Assembly: GCA_017591395.1 (NCBI GenBank)
Contig: WEDG01002080.1
Location: 1-64,000 of the forward strand
Origin: Schistocephalus solidus
Lineage: Eukaryota; Platyhelminthes; Cestoda; Diphyllobothriidea; Diphyllobothriidae
Direction: 5' to 3'
DNA: 64,000 nt
Made by a program: the position numbers and the translations under genes. How positions within the stretch are numbered: position 1 is the first letter of the stretch; every line of letters begins with the position of its first letter. Below are positions 11,845 to 21,934 of the stretch, in pieces. A model generated the notes under the pieces. That model was given only the letters and a program-made list of their open reading frames with translations, did no database searches and had not been told where the DNA came from.

Positions 11845-11916
11845 CTCCCCGACCGGGAGTCGAACCCGGGCCGCCTGGGTGAAAGCCAGGAATCCTAACC
11901 GCTAGACCATCGGGGA
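11845..11916 (-). tRNA. tRNA-Glu (anticodon TTC)
   Basis: The minus-strand sequence folds as a full 72-nt cloverleaf. The acceptor pair is TCCCCGA/TCGGGGA, with an A box beginning TGGTCTAGCGG and anticodon loop CTTTCAC giving TTC. The B box is GGTTCGACTCC and the discriminator base is G. A short T-run lies a few bases downstream, the usual Pol III stop. It lacks the SINE body found beside the tRNA-like heads elsewhere, so it is called a true gene. It charges glutamate and reads GAA/GAG codons. Confidence 0.93.
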
Positions 11917-12424
11917 TATGTCAATATGGGTGCAGTATATTTAATGATATGCCTAAAGAATTGTCTGACGCGAATACTATTCAAATTGGCTAAGTGTTGC
12001 CATCCTTTTACATCCTTTATCTTTTATTCTAATTGTTTACTATTTCTAATACTGCCCATCCACCTTTGTATCCGTTTTAATACACATATTTAACACGAAT
12101 AAATTTCCATTTATCGTTTTGCTCACCTCCTTGCGCATAAATGTCATTTTGACGGTAGCTGTCGGCGAATCCTTTCGCTACACAATGTTTTCCTTCTATG
12201 TATCACTACATCGCATCTACTGTACTTCAGGTTCTACGTCAAGCAAGTAGTAAAAGTGGCACAGGATGATGAATGAGGCTCAGAACCGATGCCGTCTTTC
12301 TCGTATGTTACAATTAGACTGAAGTGCAGAGAGATAGGAAGGTAAGTTGGCGTGCATTCTTCGTGCTATTTTGACATACGGCTAGCTCCAGTGCCCTGTG
12401 GCTATTGTAATGTGTATTTTTCCA
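11917..12424. other. No feature recognised
   Basis: AT-rich spacer after the tRNA; nothing supported. Confidence 0.4.
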
Positions 12425-12900
12425 CTACTATCGATGTGGGTTCCCACCGCGCCAGCAACGTGCACCCCCTTCCCGCCCTCTGGTCTCCTTGACTTGGTCC
12501 AGGAGGGGGGGGGGTACAGGGTTGTGTGCGCACACGCAGACTGGGTGCTTAGCTCTGTCATCCCCTGTGCCTGATGCCTGTATCAGTTGACTGACCGGCT
12601 CGGAGACAGTGAAATGGTGCCTGGGAATGGGAATAGAGAGTGAGGTCGATGGCTCAGCACATATTCCTCACAATAAATAATCTGACGCGCTTGAAGCCAT
12701 GGCTTGTAAGGTTGCCAACTGGGACCACACGGTCGGTCCAGTACGTGTTTGTGACTCGGTCATGGCATCTGGTCTAATTTTTAAGTACGGTTCAAGTCTA
12801 CTGTTATCTTATTCACGCGTACGTCACCGTCCCTGCGACAGCGAACGGTGCATCTCGTCGGACTACGACGGTCGAACATGCCTCCGTACAAAATATCTCC
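12425..12900 (+). repeat. Diverged GC-rich repeat
   Basis: Contains CGCGCCAGCAACGTGCACC, TGGTCTCCTTGACTTGG, AAGGTTGCCAACTGGGACC near 12708, ACGTCACCGTCCCTGCGACA and a CGTCGGACTACGACGGTCGA end. All are recognisable variants of the family blocks. Confidence 0.5.
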
Positions 12901-13465
12901 GTAAAACAAAACCGTTTTCATTGCCTACCAGCAAAATTGTTTTATTTTATCTAAGCATTGATATTTTGGCTACGAAATACAACAGGTCAGTTCCCCTTTT
13001 TCCCGTCCCCCTCTCACTCCTCACACCCAACCCCGCCCCCCTCGCGTAAGCCCCTGAGAGAACTAGACATCTGAACGCCCTCAACCATTCGCCCCCACAC
13101 TTAGTTGTTTAAACTTTTGCTAGTCTACCCTCCCTTATATTATGGTACAGGCCCGACGATGAATACTCGTACGTTCGCTGACGTAGACTACTTGAATGTT
13201 TACATGGGTATGATTGCTAAATTAATCGGTTTTCGTAGCGTAGTCCGACTTCACCGATTCGGAAAGCCTGTGTTCCGTAACAAATGCTGTTATGACCAGC
13301 AGCATCCTAATTAGGCCTCATACATGAGATCCAGCTACGGCATTTGACTGACTTATATTAAAAAACAAAGGACAATGAATTCGCTATGATATTAATAAAA
13401 TAAATTAACTGTAATTCACGGTACTTTTATCGGATATATAATACAAAGTTCGACAAATTGCCAGC

Positions 13466-13538
13466 GGGCGCGTGGCGCAATGGATAACGCGTCTGACTAC
13501 GGATCAGAAGATTCCAGGTTCGAATCCTGGCGTGCTCG
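13466..13538 (+). tRNA. tRNA-Arg (anticodon ACG)
   Basis: A 73-nt cloverleaf: acceptor GGGCGCG paired with CGTGCTC (two G-U pairs), D-arm GCGCAATGGATAACGC, anticodon arm TCTGA-CTACGGA-TCAGA giving ACG, and T-arm CCAGGTTCGAATCCTGG. The discriminator is G and a TTTT stop follows at about 13543. Apart from the acceptor stem it is almost the standard animal tRNA-Arg-ACG. After A34 editing to inosine it would read CGU/CGC/CGA. Confidence 0.93.
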
Positions 13539-13729
13539 CAGATTTTGACTTTCTCGTCGCCACACAAATTGCTGCGTTTTTCATGGTGACCAGCCGCAAG
13601 TGCATGAGACATTACTCATCGATATAGACCTACCGCTGTTCCAATACAACAGGACTTCGACTTAAAAGCAGCTGTGGCTATCATGATTCTATCTATTCTC
13701 GAGGAGTCGCTTAAGTTGGCTCCCCAGTC

Positions 13730-14215
13730 CTATGTGAACATACTCCCCACTATCCATTGCAACAACTCTAAAGCTATACGATGCCTCAGCAGCGTTCGGG
13801 GATCTGTGGGCATGTCCGGGACATGCGTTTTGAACATTTCTAGGACGTTGCGTAGGTGGGTATGGGCAATATTTGATTCAATAGCCCATTCCCTAACCCT
13901 ATCACGAGTAGACATTTGCGAGGGTATAGAACTCTCAGTGCTGCTTTCCTCTTCCTAGGACGACGAATCACTATATCCATCGCTGTCATCCGTGTGCTCT
14001 ACTGCAGATGACCACAACGATGGTTCATGTACATCTACGGGCACCTCCATCCAAGTTCGATTGCTGGACGATGCAGATGTGCCTTCGTCATCAGCATTTA
14101 CCCGTTTGCGCTTGGATATAAACCTATTCACTTCCTCCGTAACTTCGCGGCATATTTCTTCCACATCGCGGGCAACACGCCTTCTAATTGTCCTTTTACT
14201 TGGCTGCCTAAACAT
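13730..14215 (-). pseudogene. Broken gene resembling a transposon-derived protein N-terminus
   Basis: From an ATG at 14215 the frame encodes a basic segment (SKRTIRRRVARDVEEICREV), a Ser/Asp-rich acidic stretch, then a TAG at 13955-13957. The same frame continues past the stop without a shift into TRDRVREWAIESNIAHTHLR and PTDPRTLLR, ending at 13730. The WA..NI...L..LL......LP.DPRTLL pattern recalls the N-terminal region of transposon-derived proteins found in many invertebrates (recall only). Beyond RTLL a frame change exposes further protein-like residues (DSGEYVHIGLG). One stop plus one shift suggest a fairly young pseudogene. The 20-bp palindrome at 14444 lies just upstream. Confidence 0.5.
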
Positions 14216-14443
14216 AATAGAATGTTGATACACAAAAAAAGGATAAAGTATAGAAAAAGGGAGTATAAATGCGGAAATGAGTCGGTTATAAGTGCAGGCA
14301 GCAATAAGGTCACACGCGCAAGCCACGGCAAGTGAAAGTGAAATGGCGCGCACCCACGCCGGATCTTCGCACACTAACAACATGCCAACCAATCACGGCT
14401 CGGTGACGTTATAGAGATTAACCAATGATTACGAGCTATATCC

Positions 14444-14463
14444 TATCTCGACATGTCGAGATA
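14444..14463. repeat. Perfect 20-bp palindrome with outer arms
   Basis: TATCTCGACATGTCGAGATA is its own reverse complement. ATATCC about 6 bp to the left and GGATAT 4 bp to the right extend the dyad imperfectly. It sits about 230 bp upstream of the broken transposon-like gene, so a transposon terminus or a dimer-binding site are both possible. Confidence 0.6.
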
Positions 14464-14901
14464 ATTGGATATCAGGGCAATATCGACATGCTATTAGGGC
14501 ACTTCGATCAAATTGTATCACTTGCAGTTGCTATCTAAGTTAATTAATTTCTTCGCATTTTATGATAATCCTAGAATCAATTGTTACAAGAACAAGTGCT
14601 TCCTATGTGTACCTGTCTTGGCGTACATGACCTTAAACTGAGATCAAATATACGGGGCCACTCCGCGGTTCAGTTGAGATCGGCTAATTTAAGATGACTT
14701 TAGTTATTTATCTTTGAACTCCACATTTGTTACCAACAAAATCTGGAAAAGGAACATCAAATACATGCAGAAAACGCCCAAAACTACAAAAATACGGCCT
14801 TCTCCAGGCGTTAGTAGGATAGACAAATAAATGCATACAAGTTAGTTCGTAGAACGATGATCAAATTAAGTACTGATATAGTAACACAATGTGCGTTGTC
14901 T

Positions 14902-14990
14902 GATACTATCTCTGATGATGGGTTCGATTTGAAATCCGAAACGTCAGGCGCATAAAGTTCTTGTCCCAGTGATCGCATCTACTTCTCCTC
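14902..14990 (+). ncRNA. Candidate hammerhead-ribozyme motif of a retroelement terminus
   Basis: CTGATGA (14912-14918), a short stem GGGTT/AATCC and GAAACGTC (14938-14945) match the hammerhead core CUGANGA..GAAA. The palindromic ACGT could form a very short helix III, followed by C at the cleavage position. Minimal hammerheads with tiny helix III that act as dimers are known from Penelope-like retroelements. Helix I is weak here (about three pairs). The flanks ATAAAGTTCTTGTCCCAG and TGATCGCATCTACTT recur at 2687-2770, 23500-23585 and 23980-24075. Confidence 0.45.
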
Positions 14991-15099
14991 AGTGTGCGTT
15001 GTCGTCAACCCCAAATGCCAAGGTCAGTTCATTTGTTCTACGAGGCAGCGTCAGCAATTACAATGCATAAATCAATATTATTGACAACTTAAAAGTAAT

Positions 15100-15400
15100 A
15101 TATCAAACAGTAATTTAACATACATCACGTAGCAGGGCAAAGCTGGTCATTATTCACGATGGCCATTCCGATGCACAATGCTATGCTGTTTCAGCTTCTT
15201 ATTAAGATAATCTACAGGTGTCGACATAAGGACATGCTCAAGCATAGAATTCCAGGTTGCAACCATTCTGTTGAAAAAGAGAAACCGTGGAATGCCCAAC
15301 CAAGCCTCAGTCACAAGTAGCTTGAGGGCATATGCCTCGACTCGAAGAAGTAACCAGGTGCAGAACAACAGTCCTGACCACATACGGGTGCCCAATATTT
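15100..15400 (-). mobile_element. 3' terminal fragment of a CR1/jockey-like LINE
   Basis: Minus frames show QDCCSAPGYFFE, then LKLLVTEAWLGIPRF, FFNRMVATWNSMLEHVLMS and VDYLNKKLKQH. This is the typical C-terminus of CR1/jockey-like polymerases (F..NR.V..WN.LP..V.......FK..L). The 40.8-kb copy has the equivalent QDCCLVPGDFFEL. At least one frame change lies inside. Confidence 0.6.
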
Positions 15401-15485
15401 GTATTAGATTAATTGTTAGGAACTCACAGAAGAGAAAAGGGTATGCTTAATCATAGGGTAGTCTCAGATTCTTACTCCAACTCAT

Positions 15486-15566
15486 TATCATCATCATCAT
15501 CATCAACATCATCATCATCATCATCATCATCATCAGCATCATCATCATCATCCTCATCATCATCAG
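15486..15566. repeat. (TCA)n microsatellite
   Basis: Imperfect trinucleotide run of ATC/TCA, interrupted by single substitutions, immediately before the (AG)n array. Confidence 0.9.
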
Positions 15567-15595
15567 AATGCCTCAGGTACATGCGTTTGATTGCT

Positions 15596-15596
<1 letters not shown>

Positions 15597-15679
<83 letters not shown>

Positions 15680-15680
15680 C

Positions 15681-15774
<94 letters not shown>
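15597..15774. repeat. (AG)n microsatellite, about 178 bp
   Basis: Almost pure dinucleotide AG repeat with one interruption (GGCAGG) near 15677-15684. Long open frames in all phases (RE repeats, LS repeats) are artefacts of the repeat. Confidence 0.97.
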
Positions 15775-15777
<3 letters not shown>

Positions 15778-15849
15778 CTGGGAGTGGGGCCGACAAATGG
15801 GAGCCCATCCACACGGAAAATCAGCGCTGGAATCGATCACGACGTGCTA

Positions 15850-16140
15850 TGCGTCGTGAATTGGAAGGCTGCCAACTGACGAGATAACTCAACCTCGTGG
15901 AGAACTGACTGTCAAGCCACAATTCTCACTTCTCAGTGTGACTTTCACACTGACCTGAGGTTCGATACATGTGGTGGGGACCAGGTTGTGTGTAGTCCGC
16001 GTTGATGGTCTGTTTTGTGCTGTCGGCCACTGCGCTCGAGCCCGATTTCGATAGTCCTGACAGTGACATGTCATTGGAGCATGATGCGTGAGGGAAGATG
16101 GGGTGCGATAGGGGCTGTACAAGTCTGCCTCACCATAAAC
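15850..16140 (+). repeat. Diverged GC-rich repeat, 5' blocks
   Basis: Starts GGAAGGCTGCCAACTGACGA, the same entry block as 10508, 10864, 12708, 51960 and 61740, and continues through a degenerate body. Confidence 0.45.
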
Positions 16141-16444
16141 TAATTCACATGCAGGTCAACTTTGTGCTGCGTCGAATCCATGGTGAAAGTCGTCTCTTCG
16201 AAGGTGGAACTGTTCTGGTGTGTGTTTGGAAAATATTTCTACTGAAAATTTTATTGGTTAAAATATAAACACTAGTCCCCCCACTCTCCGTCTCCCACAT
16301 CAACGCACGTTGAAGGGCCGGCTTTGTTGTCCAATCCGAAGAAGAAACATTTCAATTGAGTTCCAAGCAACAGGCATCATGCCATCCGAGCTCGCTTCGG
16401 CCGCTCCCACACCTCAAACCACACCTAGGGCCTTAGGAACATGA

Positions 16445-16575
16445 ACGAAAAAGACAAGGGATAGTGGAATGGTCATTTCTGGCCATACTCAACCACGGGT
16501 GTTCCAGTACCTGAGGGTAGAACCCATGACCTGTTGGCAAGAAGTTCACCGCTCTCTTCAGGAAGCCACGAGGTA
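16445..16575 (-). repeat. Diverged tRNA-derived SINE fragment
   Basis: Contains the body TAGTGGAATGGTCATTTCTGG and a diverged tRNA-like head in minus orientation (GACCTGTTGGCAAGAAGTTC). It lacks intact A and B boxes. Confidence 0.45.
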
Positions 16576-17594
16576 TCGGATAGCGTATATGACGCCCGAA
16601 TGATAGCGATATTTGCGGGGTCAGTAGTGCGTCGGAGCCTGTGAGTGGTTGGTTTGTTGAGCTGAAACAGGCAGATGAGATTAGGAGGCACTAAGTGTGA
16701 CAAACATCCTTAAGCGACGAGCACGCAGATGGAGCTAGCTTGCGGACCTTGTCCCGACTCCTCGCAACTAGATAAATGGTACAGTCACTGCAGCCGAAGT
16801 CATTGGGAGACTCTAGCCCCTACGACCCTCAGACCGCATTCCGAATATAAAATGCAGTTGGATACCAGTTGAAAGAATACTTTATTCTGCAATAAAGCAT
16901 TGAAGAACAGGCTGGAAGAAGGTGGTAGCCGGATGAGAGCAAACCTCTGGCTCCGCGAGAGCCGGCATCCCCGTTGCCAGTGCGTTGCCAGTCACAGTGC
17001 CTTGAGGAATAGCATGTCTGCGTCGCACTTGACGTTGATTGGCCTGTTTGGATAGCCATGATTGGCCGAAACCAAGACTGTGCGTGCAAATACGCGTGAG
17101 AGGCACAGTATGGCACCAGGCTCTCGGAGGTGGCCTACTAGAGTACCTCAGGTGTAACATGACAGGTGACCGGGCGTTATGACACAAGAGTGATTGAGTG
17201 CGATGCCACTGTCCCTTAGTGTCGCTAAATGTGTAGCGCCTTAGCTGCATGCCCGGTCGGTGGTCTATGTCAGACCCTGGAAACTGGGGCCCAGATTCGG
17301 CTCCTAGAAATCCATTGGCTCAAGACCACTTGGCAGCCATTGAAATGATTCAGTCACATAGGAGTGGGCGAGTGCTTAATGCAAATGTCTGTTAACCTAA
17401 TGACCCCTGTTCACTTCTCAGTCCGGCCTGGAAGATGACGACATGGGACATGACCGTTCGACTATCGCAAGCAACCACGTCCACCGCGTGCCCCACCGAG
17501 TGAACACGACACCAGTGGCATACGCAGCATTGACCCGTCTACGCGTACCACACATGGACTGCTCCCCACTTCAGTTACCGTCTTACAGTTGGGC
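16576..17594. other. No gene recognised
   Basis: Mixed sequence; open frames on the minus strand (16829-17250) overlap each other in two phases and have no splice or domain support. Confidence 0.35.
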
Positions 17595-17710
17595 GGTTTG
17601 ATGCTGAAATCAGTGAGAGGGAGCCACTGCAGCCTCATGCCAAACCCTTCAGGTAGTTCATTCTAGTCACCACGAGGACTGTATTATCCCGTCAGTTGGC
17701 CGTTTAAGTC
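17595..17710 (-). repeat. GC-rich repeat fragment
   Basis: The plus strand reads GAGGGAGCCACTGCAGCC and later CCCGTCAGTTGGC, which are reverse complements of the family's GGCTGCAATGGCTCC and GCCAACTGACGGG blocks. Confidence 0.45.
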
Positions 17711-18174
17711 TCTTTTGTCTTTTTCGGTGAAGATTGATTCTAGATTGTTTGTCGCTATGACAGCAGCTGAGGCGGCTGTAGACAGGGGAGCCAAGATGGA
17801 ATTAACCGTCTTCTCTCCTGCAAGTGGAACGGGAGACAGACCATCGTTCACATGATTTCAATAAGTTTTCGCTCGGATAATGTCTGCAGCTCTGCATGGA
17901 GATGAGGATCCAACTCGGGGGAGGAAAGGTGTGAGGACGCTTAAACGGGAATTGAGTAGGCGAACCCCATCATCTGTGAAAATAGGACGAGCCTGAAAAT
18001 CCGGCAAATGTTCGATTATGGGTAAGACAGAAGGGAGCCCTTGCTTAGATGCTTCTGTTCTACTCTGGTTAATGACTGATGGCAGGCACCCTTAGAGACT
18101 ATGCGAATCGCATATTCTGGAGGTCTGTTGATTATATATTTTAAAACATCAGTAGCGCATTGGTTGGTTGGTTG

Positions 18175-18400
18175 GCCCTAGAAACGCCCCCTCCCCCCGT
18201 AATCCAGGCTGCCTTGCGTTCAATTCCACAAAGGGCGAATATTCCTTACCCTAACACTAACCTCAACCCTAGCATTAAAAGGAAACATTATTGTAACCCT
18301 AATTCCAATGTTTCTTGGATTCGGCACATAGCCATCTGTATTATGCGTGTTTTCTGTCCCCGTGTCCTGTTTGGGGAGCAGGGGGCATATCATCGATCCC
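18175..18400 (+). repeat. Dispersed repeat with degenerate telomere-like motifs, second copy
   Basis: Contains CCTTACCCTAACACTAACC, AACCCTAGC, GTAACCCTAATTCC, TTGGATTCGGCACA, CTGTATTATGCG and CCTGTTTGGGGAG in the same order as 1335-1500 and 2300-2390. Confidence 0.5.
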
Positions 18401-18464
18401 TGCTAAGTGACTTTACTGAGCGACCCCGAAAACTTGAATTTGCAAACATTTTTAATGAAAAAGA

Positions 18465-18541
18465 TGGTTGGCTAGAGCGGTGGCTGTACTAAAGCTGTCC
18501 CCTTGTTGGCGTGGGTTCGAATCCCATCGAGGCCGCCGAGT
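18465..18541 (+). other. tRNA-like sequence, not a credible gene
   Basis: TGGCTAGAGCGG matches an A box and GGTTCGAATCC a B box at tRNA-like spacing. The T-arm GTGGG/CCCAT pairs, but the acceptor and anticodon stems do not form. Probably a tRNA-derived repeat head or pseudo-tRNA. Confidence 0.4.
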
Positions 18542-18699
18542 TTTTAACTTGTGGGTCAAATGTAACAGGTGGTGTTAAAAGAATTCTGAAAGTATATTTG
18601 TTTAGGTTTAAACAAACAGGGAGCATTCAAAAAAATTTTGAATATGACAATCCAAAGGATAAAGTAAAATGCATCCAGAGTTGTAAGAAAACTGCAAAT

Positions 18700-18871
18700 T
18701 TACTTCTTTTTCGACGAGGACTTGCTCTTCGAGGACTTGGACGTATCAGGCTTTGTGGGTTCCGTGGCTATCGCGGCAATCGCTTCCATGGAAAATTCCT
18801 CATTGAGTGGTTCAGGGATCGGTTCAAAGGTCTTCTTCGATTCAAGAGCCTGTCTGTGTAGAACACGTGCG
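18700..18871 (-). pseudogene. Out-of-frame C-terminal tail of the C2H2 gene at 18842-19990
   Basis: This minus-strand frame encodes RVLHRQALESKKTFEPIPEP, a short acidic/Ala segment and a Ser/Lys-rich end (SKSKSSSKKK) with a stop. It aligns residue for residue with the tail of the intact paralogue at 33519-34895. One extra base, the G at 18871 on the plus strand, puts it out of frame with the finger domain. Removing that single base in the reading would restore continuity with the paralogue. It therefore belongs to the same gene, and either the shift or the assembly is recent. Confidence 0.75.
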
Positions 18872-19990
18872 ATGATTCCTTTCATGATTCAGTAAAATCG
18901 GGAAAGCGATCAGAGGGTCGGGGCAGTCGGTGAATTCCACGTGACACCAACCACAGACGAGTGGGTTGTCTGTGGTGTGGGCTACGAGAATGTGTGCTTG
19001 TAGCTGAGTCGCGTTGGGCAGAACCTCCCAGCAGGTGGTACAGACCTGGTTGGTATCGGTGGCATCCATCATCAGTTCTTGACTGGTCCACAGATCTGCC
19101 AGCTGGGCTATCGACTCCTCGTGACGCCGTTTTACGTGCTGGTTGAAGCAGTCCTCTGATCGAATACCCTTGGAGCACATGGCGCAGATCCGGAGCCCTT
19201 CCTTGATTGGCTCGTCCGTGCCGTGGCGGCAGAGGATATGTGAATGGTACTCCACGTTGCTGTGGAAGACCTGACCACAAATCACGCAAGCAAAGGGTTC
19301 TCGAAGCTGGAATTGAGTCAGTAGCTCCTTCCGTAGAAGCAAGGTGTAGGCTGGAACATGCGTATTGGCACAGTGTTTATCAAGCTCCAGAAGACCTGGC
19401 GCCAATTCTGCTGACTCAAACTTGCACATCTGTTCTCCAACAGCCTTTTTGAGATTAATTTCATACTGTCGCAGGGTGACTTCATCCGCATTTGCTGGTG
19501 GTGGTGGAATTGGTGGTGGTAGTTGGGGCGGTTCCTGGAATGTGAACGTGCACAACCCACAGACACCCGGTTGCCTCTGGGGCCGATGATAGGCCAGCAG
19601 GTGGACGGTTAATTCGCTGCGGGAATTGAGCGGTCGGCTACGACAGAAGAGGCACCTGTAGGGTGGACCACCAGATAGTGAGACGTTGGAACTGACGTAT
19701 CGCAGGTAGGCTGACTTTGAAAGGCAACACTTGTGTTTTTCAGACCACTTCATGAAGACAGTTTCTTTACACTTGCGACAGTGTTGATGACTGATGTTGT
19801 AGGGCGCCTCGTGGTCCATGAGAAGGGTGTGAGCTTGAACAGCGACTCCATCGCTAAAGTCTACACAGCACAAGTAACAGAAGTTATCCGGTTCGGTCTG
19901 CATTCCAGTCTCGACCGGTGGTTCGTCGCCGCCATCTTTGCCTCCAGAACCCTTGCCACTTTTACTTTTGGGCGAGGAACTTTTGCCCAT
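18842..19990 (-). CDS. Intronless multi-C2H2 zinc-finger protein, frameshifted near the C-terminus
   Basis: The ATG at 19990 starts MGKSSSPKSKSGKG, as in the paralogue; an upstream in-frame GTG at 20017 is less likely. After the Lys/Ser/Gly-rich start come C2H2-type fingers: FCYLCC..H..H, YRCLFC..H..YH, FACVICGQVF..H..CRH, RICAMCSKGI..H..RRH, QVCTTCWEVL..H..AH and VCGWCHVEF..H..NH. A Pro-rich linker (about residues 165-180) sits between fingers. As read, it ends 15 residues after the frame shift at 18871 and loses the Lys-rich tail seen in the paralogue. A nuclear nucleic-acid-binding role is inferred from the fingers; no named family recognised. The paralogue lies 13.5 kb away in divergent orientation. 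The intact length (about 440 residues) suggests recent function or an assembly error. Confidence 0.8.
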   Translation of the reverse strand: MGKSSSPKSKSGKGSGGKDGGDEPPVETGMQTEPDNFCYLCCVDFSDGVAVQAHTLLMDHEAPYNISHQHCRKCKETVFMKWSEKHKCCLSKSAYLRYVSSNVSLSGGPPYRCLFCRSRPLNSRSELTVHLLAYHRPQRQPGVCGLCTFTFQEPPQLPPPIPPPPANADEVTLRQYEINLKKAVGEQMCKFESAELAPGLLELDKHCANTHVPAYTLLLRKELLTQFQLREPFACVICGQVFHSNVEYHSHILCRHGTDEPIKEGLRICAMCSKGIRSEDCFNQHVKRRHEESIAQLADLWTSQELMMDATDTNQVCTTCWEVLPNATQLQAHILVAHTTDNPLVCGWCHVEFTDCPDPLIAFPILLNHERNHRTCSTQTGS

Positions 19991-20314
19991 GCTAGAAGCT
20001 GAACTGCGCGGCCGCACACACGCACACCCTCTCGACCGAACCTGAACCTACACGTCCGTGCGAATGACCATTCGAGCGACCGGGGATAAAATCGATTGCC
20101 CCGGCCGACCAGCACGTGGTATCTACCTTGGTCGATACGATCATTGCCAAAACTTGTCTGGGGGCTGCTCAACGCTGTCAGGTTAAAGGGCAAAGTAATA
20201 TATGCTAGGAAGAAAGCGTCAGAGATCACAAAGTATTGTCCTAAAGATGACTGAAAGTTATGCATTCATTGGTTATTCCTGTATGCTGAACTGCCACCTT
20301 TGAAGGCTTTAAAC

Positions 20315-20525
20315 TCAAGGGAGAGAGACTGTTTGAAGCAGCTGTCTTCGAGATGCGGAGAAGAGTATGATTTGATTTCGAACAATAGCTAATTCTTCTG
20401 AAAAGCTTCTTGTTGAAGACTTCCCACTCTTTTGAATAACTGACTTGATAACCTCATCTTTCCTTAAACTTATAATTCGTTTATTTGTGCTCGCTTGCAA
20501 CGAAACATCTTTGAAGCGAAAAGTT
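20315..20525 (-). CDS. Candidate terminal exon, unknown product
   Basis: The minus frame is open for about 70 codons, with a charged, helical-looking peptide (RKDEVIKSVIQKSGKSS, SFSEELAIVRNQIILF) and a TGA at 20315-20317. An in-frame TAG lies just upstream, at about 20530-20532. A possible acceptor (CGCTTCAAAG) is weak. No homology recognised; retained only for its protein-like composition. Confidence 0.25.
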
Positions 20526-20529
20526 AAGT

Positions 20530-21934
20530 CCTATGCTATGACTTTAAAAGCATCACTATAGTTTTCTGGATTTTGCAACTTTCTTTATAAATGCGTAGAC
20601 ACCTAGAACGCATGTAAAGCGTTTGGCACACCAGGAATCAAGGAATCACTGCGTTTAAATGCATCTAGCATTCCCATTTTCTATAAATGTATCTCCTAAC
20701 CATCCGAAGTCACATTTGTGAACTAATTTCGGGATTGCAACGTACTTTTGCGCCTAGATAAATGAACTTTAAGGGTTTCGACGCTTTTAGCCATCTCTCC
20801 CAACTTTGGAGTCCAGACTACAATGACTCTGATAAATGACGGATTCGTATGGTTCCGAACTCACTGTGTCGTTGCAGCTTGAACTTCAATAAAAACTATG
20901 TCTGCCGAGGTACGATGGTCGGCAAACTGAAATTTTCTCAGCTCAAAATGCACGGCAGACAGTTAGATGGACAGCATTTTATTGAGGCAGAGAACTGGAA
21001 TGAAGCACCGGAAGGAGTTGCAATGAACACTCTCACCAGGAACGCGTCAGTCGAAGTGCATGAGCTTAAACTTCGTCAAGCTGCCGCCAGTCGGTGAAAA
21101 TAAAAATATTGATCGGTGTTACGGCCTCGCGAGCTCGTAGTGCAGTGCTGGTCGTGCGTGCTAGGCAAACTGAGGGCGAGATAGGTAGGCGACAAAGCTG
21201 ATGACCATGGGAGTGGATATCTACACGTCCACCGTGAACCCGAGGAGGGTGACTTCAGTGTGAAGTAGTCATGGTGAGGTAGGCTTACGCAGTATCTACC
21301 ACACTCTATCCTTCATCATCCACCGGATTCCAATGAGCTGATGGAGTCAGGATGACCGGAGGCAGACTCGAATGCACTGACTGACATGGCTAAAAAGCCC
21401 GTCTATGCATGTCACACATGAACTGGTTCCCATCGTAAATATCAGGCCTTCAACCCATGGTGACTCGGATATGCCCTAAATGGGCCTGTCATAGAGGCCC
21501 ACATTCAAAAGAAACTATTGAGTCTGAATTACCGTACTGAGACGATCGAGTTACCCCGTTCTATAGCAGTTTTCCAAGACACGATATTCAGTGCGTCGTG
21601 GTAGATAAAAAACGTAAGATTTATTATAGTGAAGAATGCGTTGATGTGATATGCGAGGAATTCCCGGTGTTGACCTCGCCCTCTCTTTCTCCCTCTCTCT
21701 CTCGCTTCACCTTCTGCCAGGCACCAGTCCACTGTCCGAGCCGGCCAAGATTGGGCACAGCGACCGACTCGACACAGGCGTGCCACATGGCGGCAGTATT
21801 TACGAATCCGTGCGGATTCTGTACAGTCAGGTGAACGCATTCAGTGAGCCAATTTAGCCCCGTTTTGATCCAGCGCATCCACAACGGGGTAATTTTTTGA
21901 GGCCAGCTTGCCTCTCATAAGGGTATATCAACTT
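20530..21934. other. No gene supported
   Basis: A plus frame at 20849-21097 is open but has no splice or domain support. Around 21680-21710 there is a pyrimidine-rich CTCTCTTTCTCCC run. Nothing else is recognisable. Confidence 0.35.

Noticed and set aside
15563..15887. Long RE-repeat and LS-repeat open frames
   Set aside because: All frames of an (AG)n microsatellite are open; no real protein.
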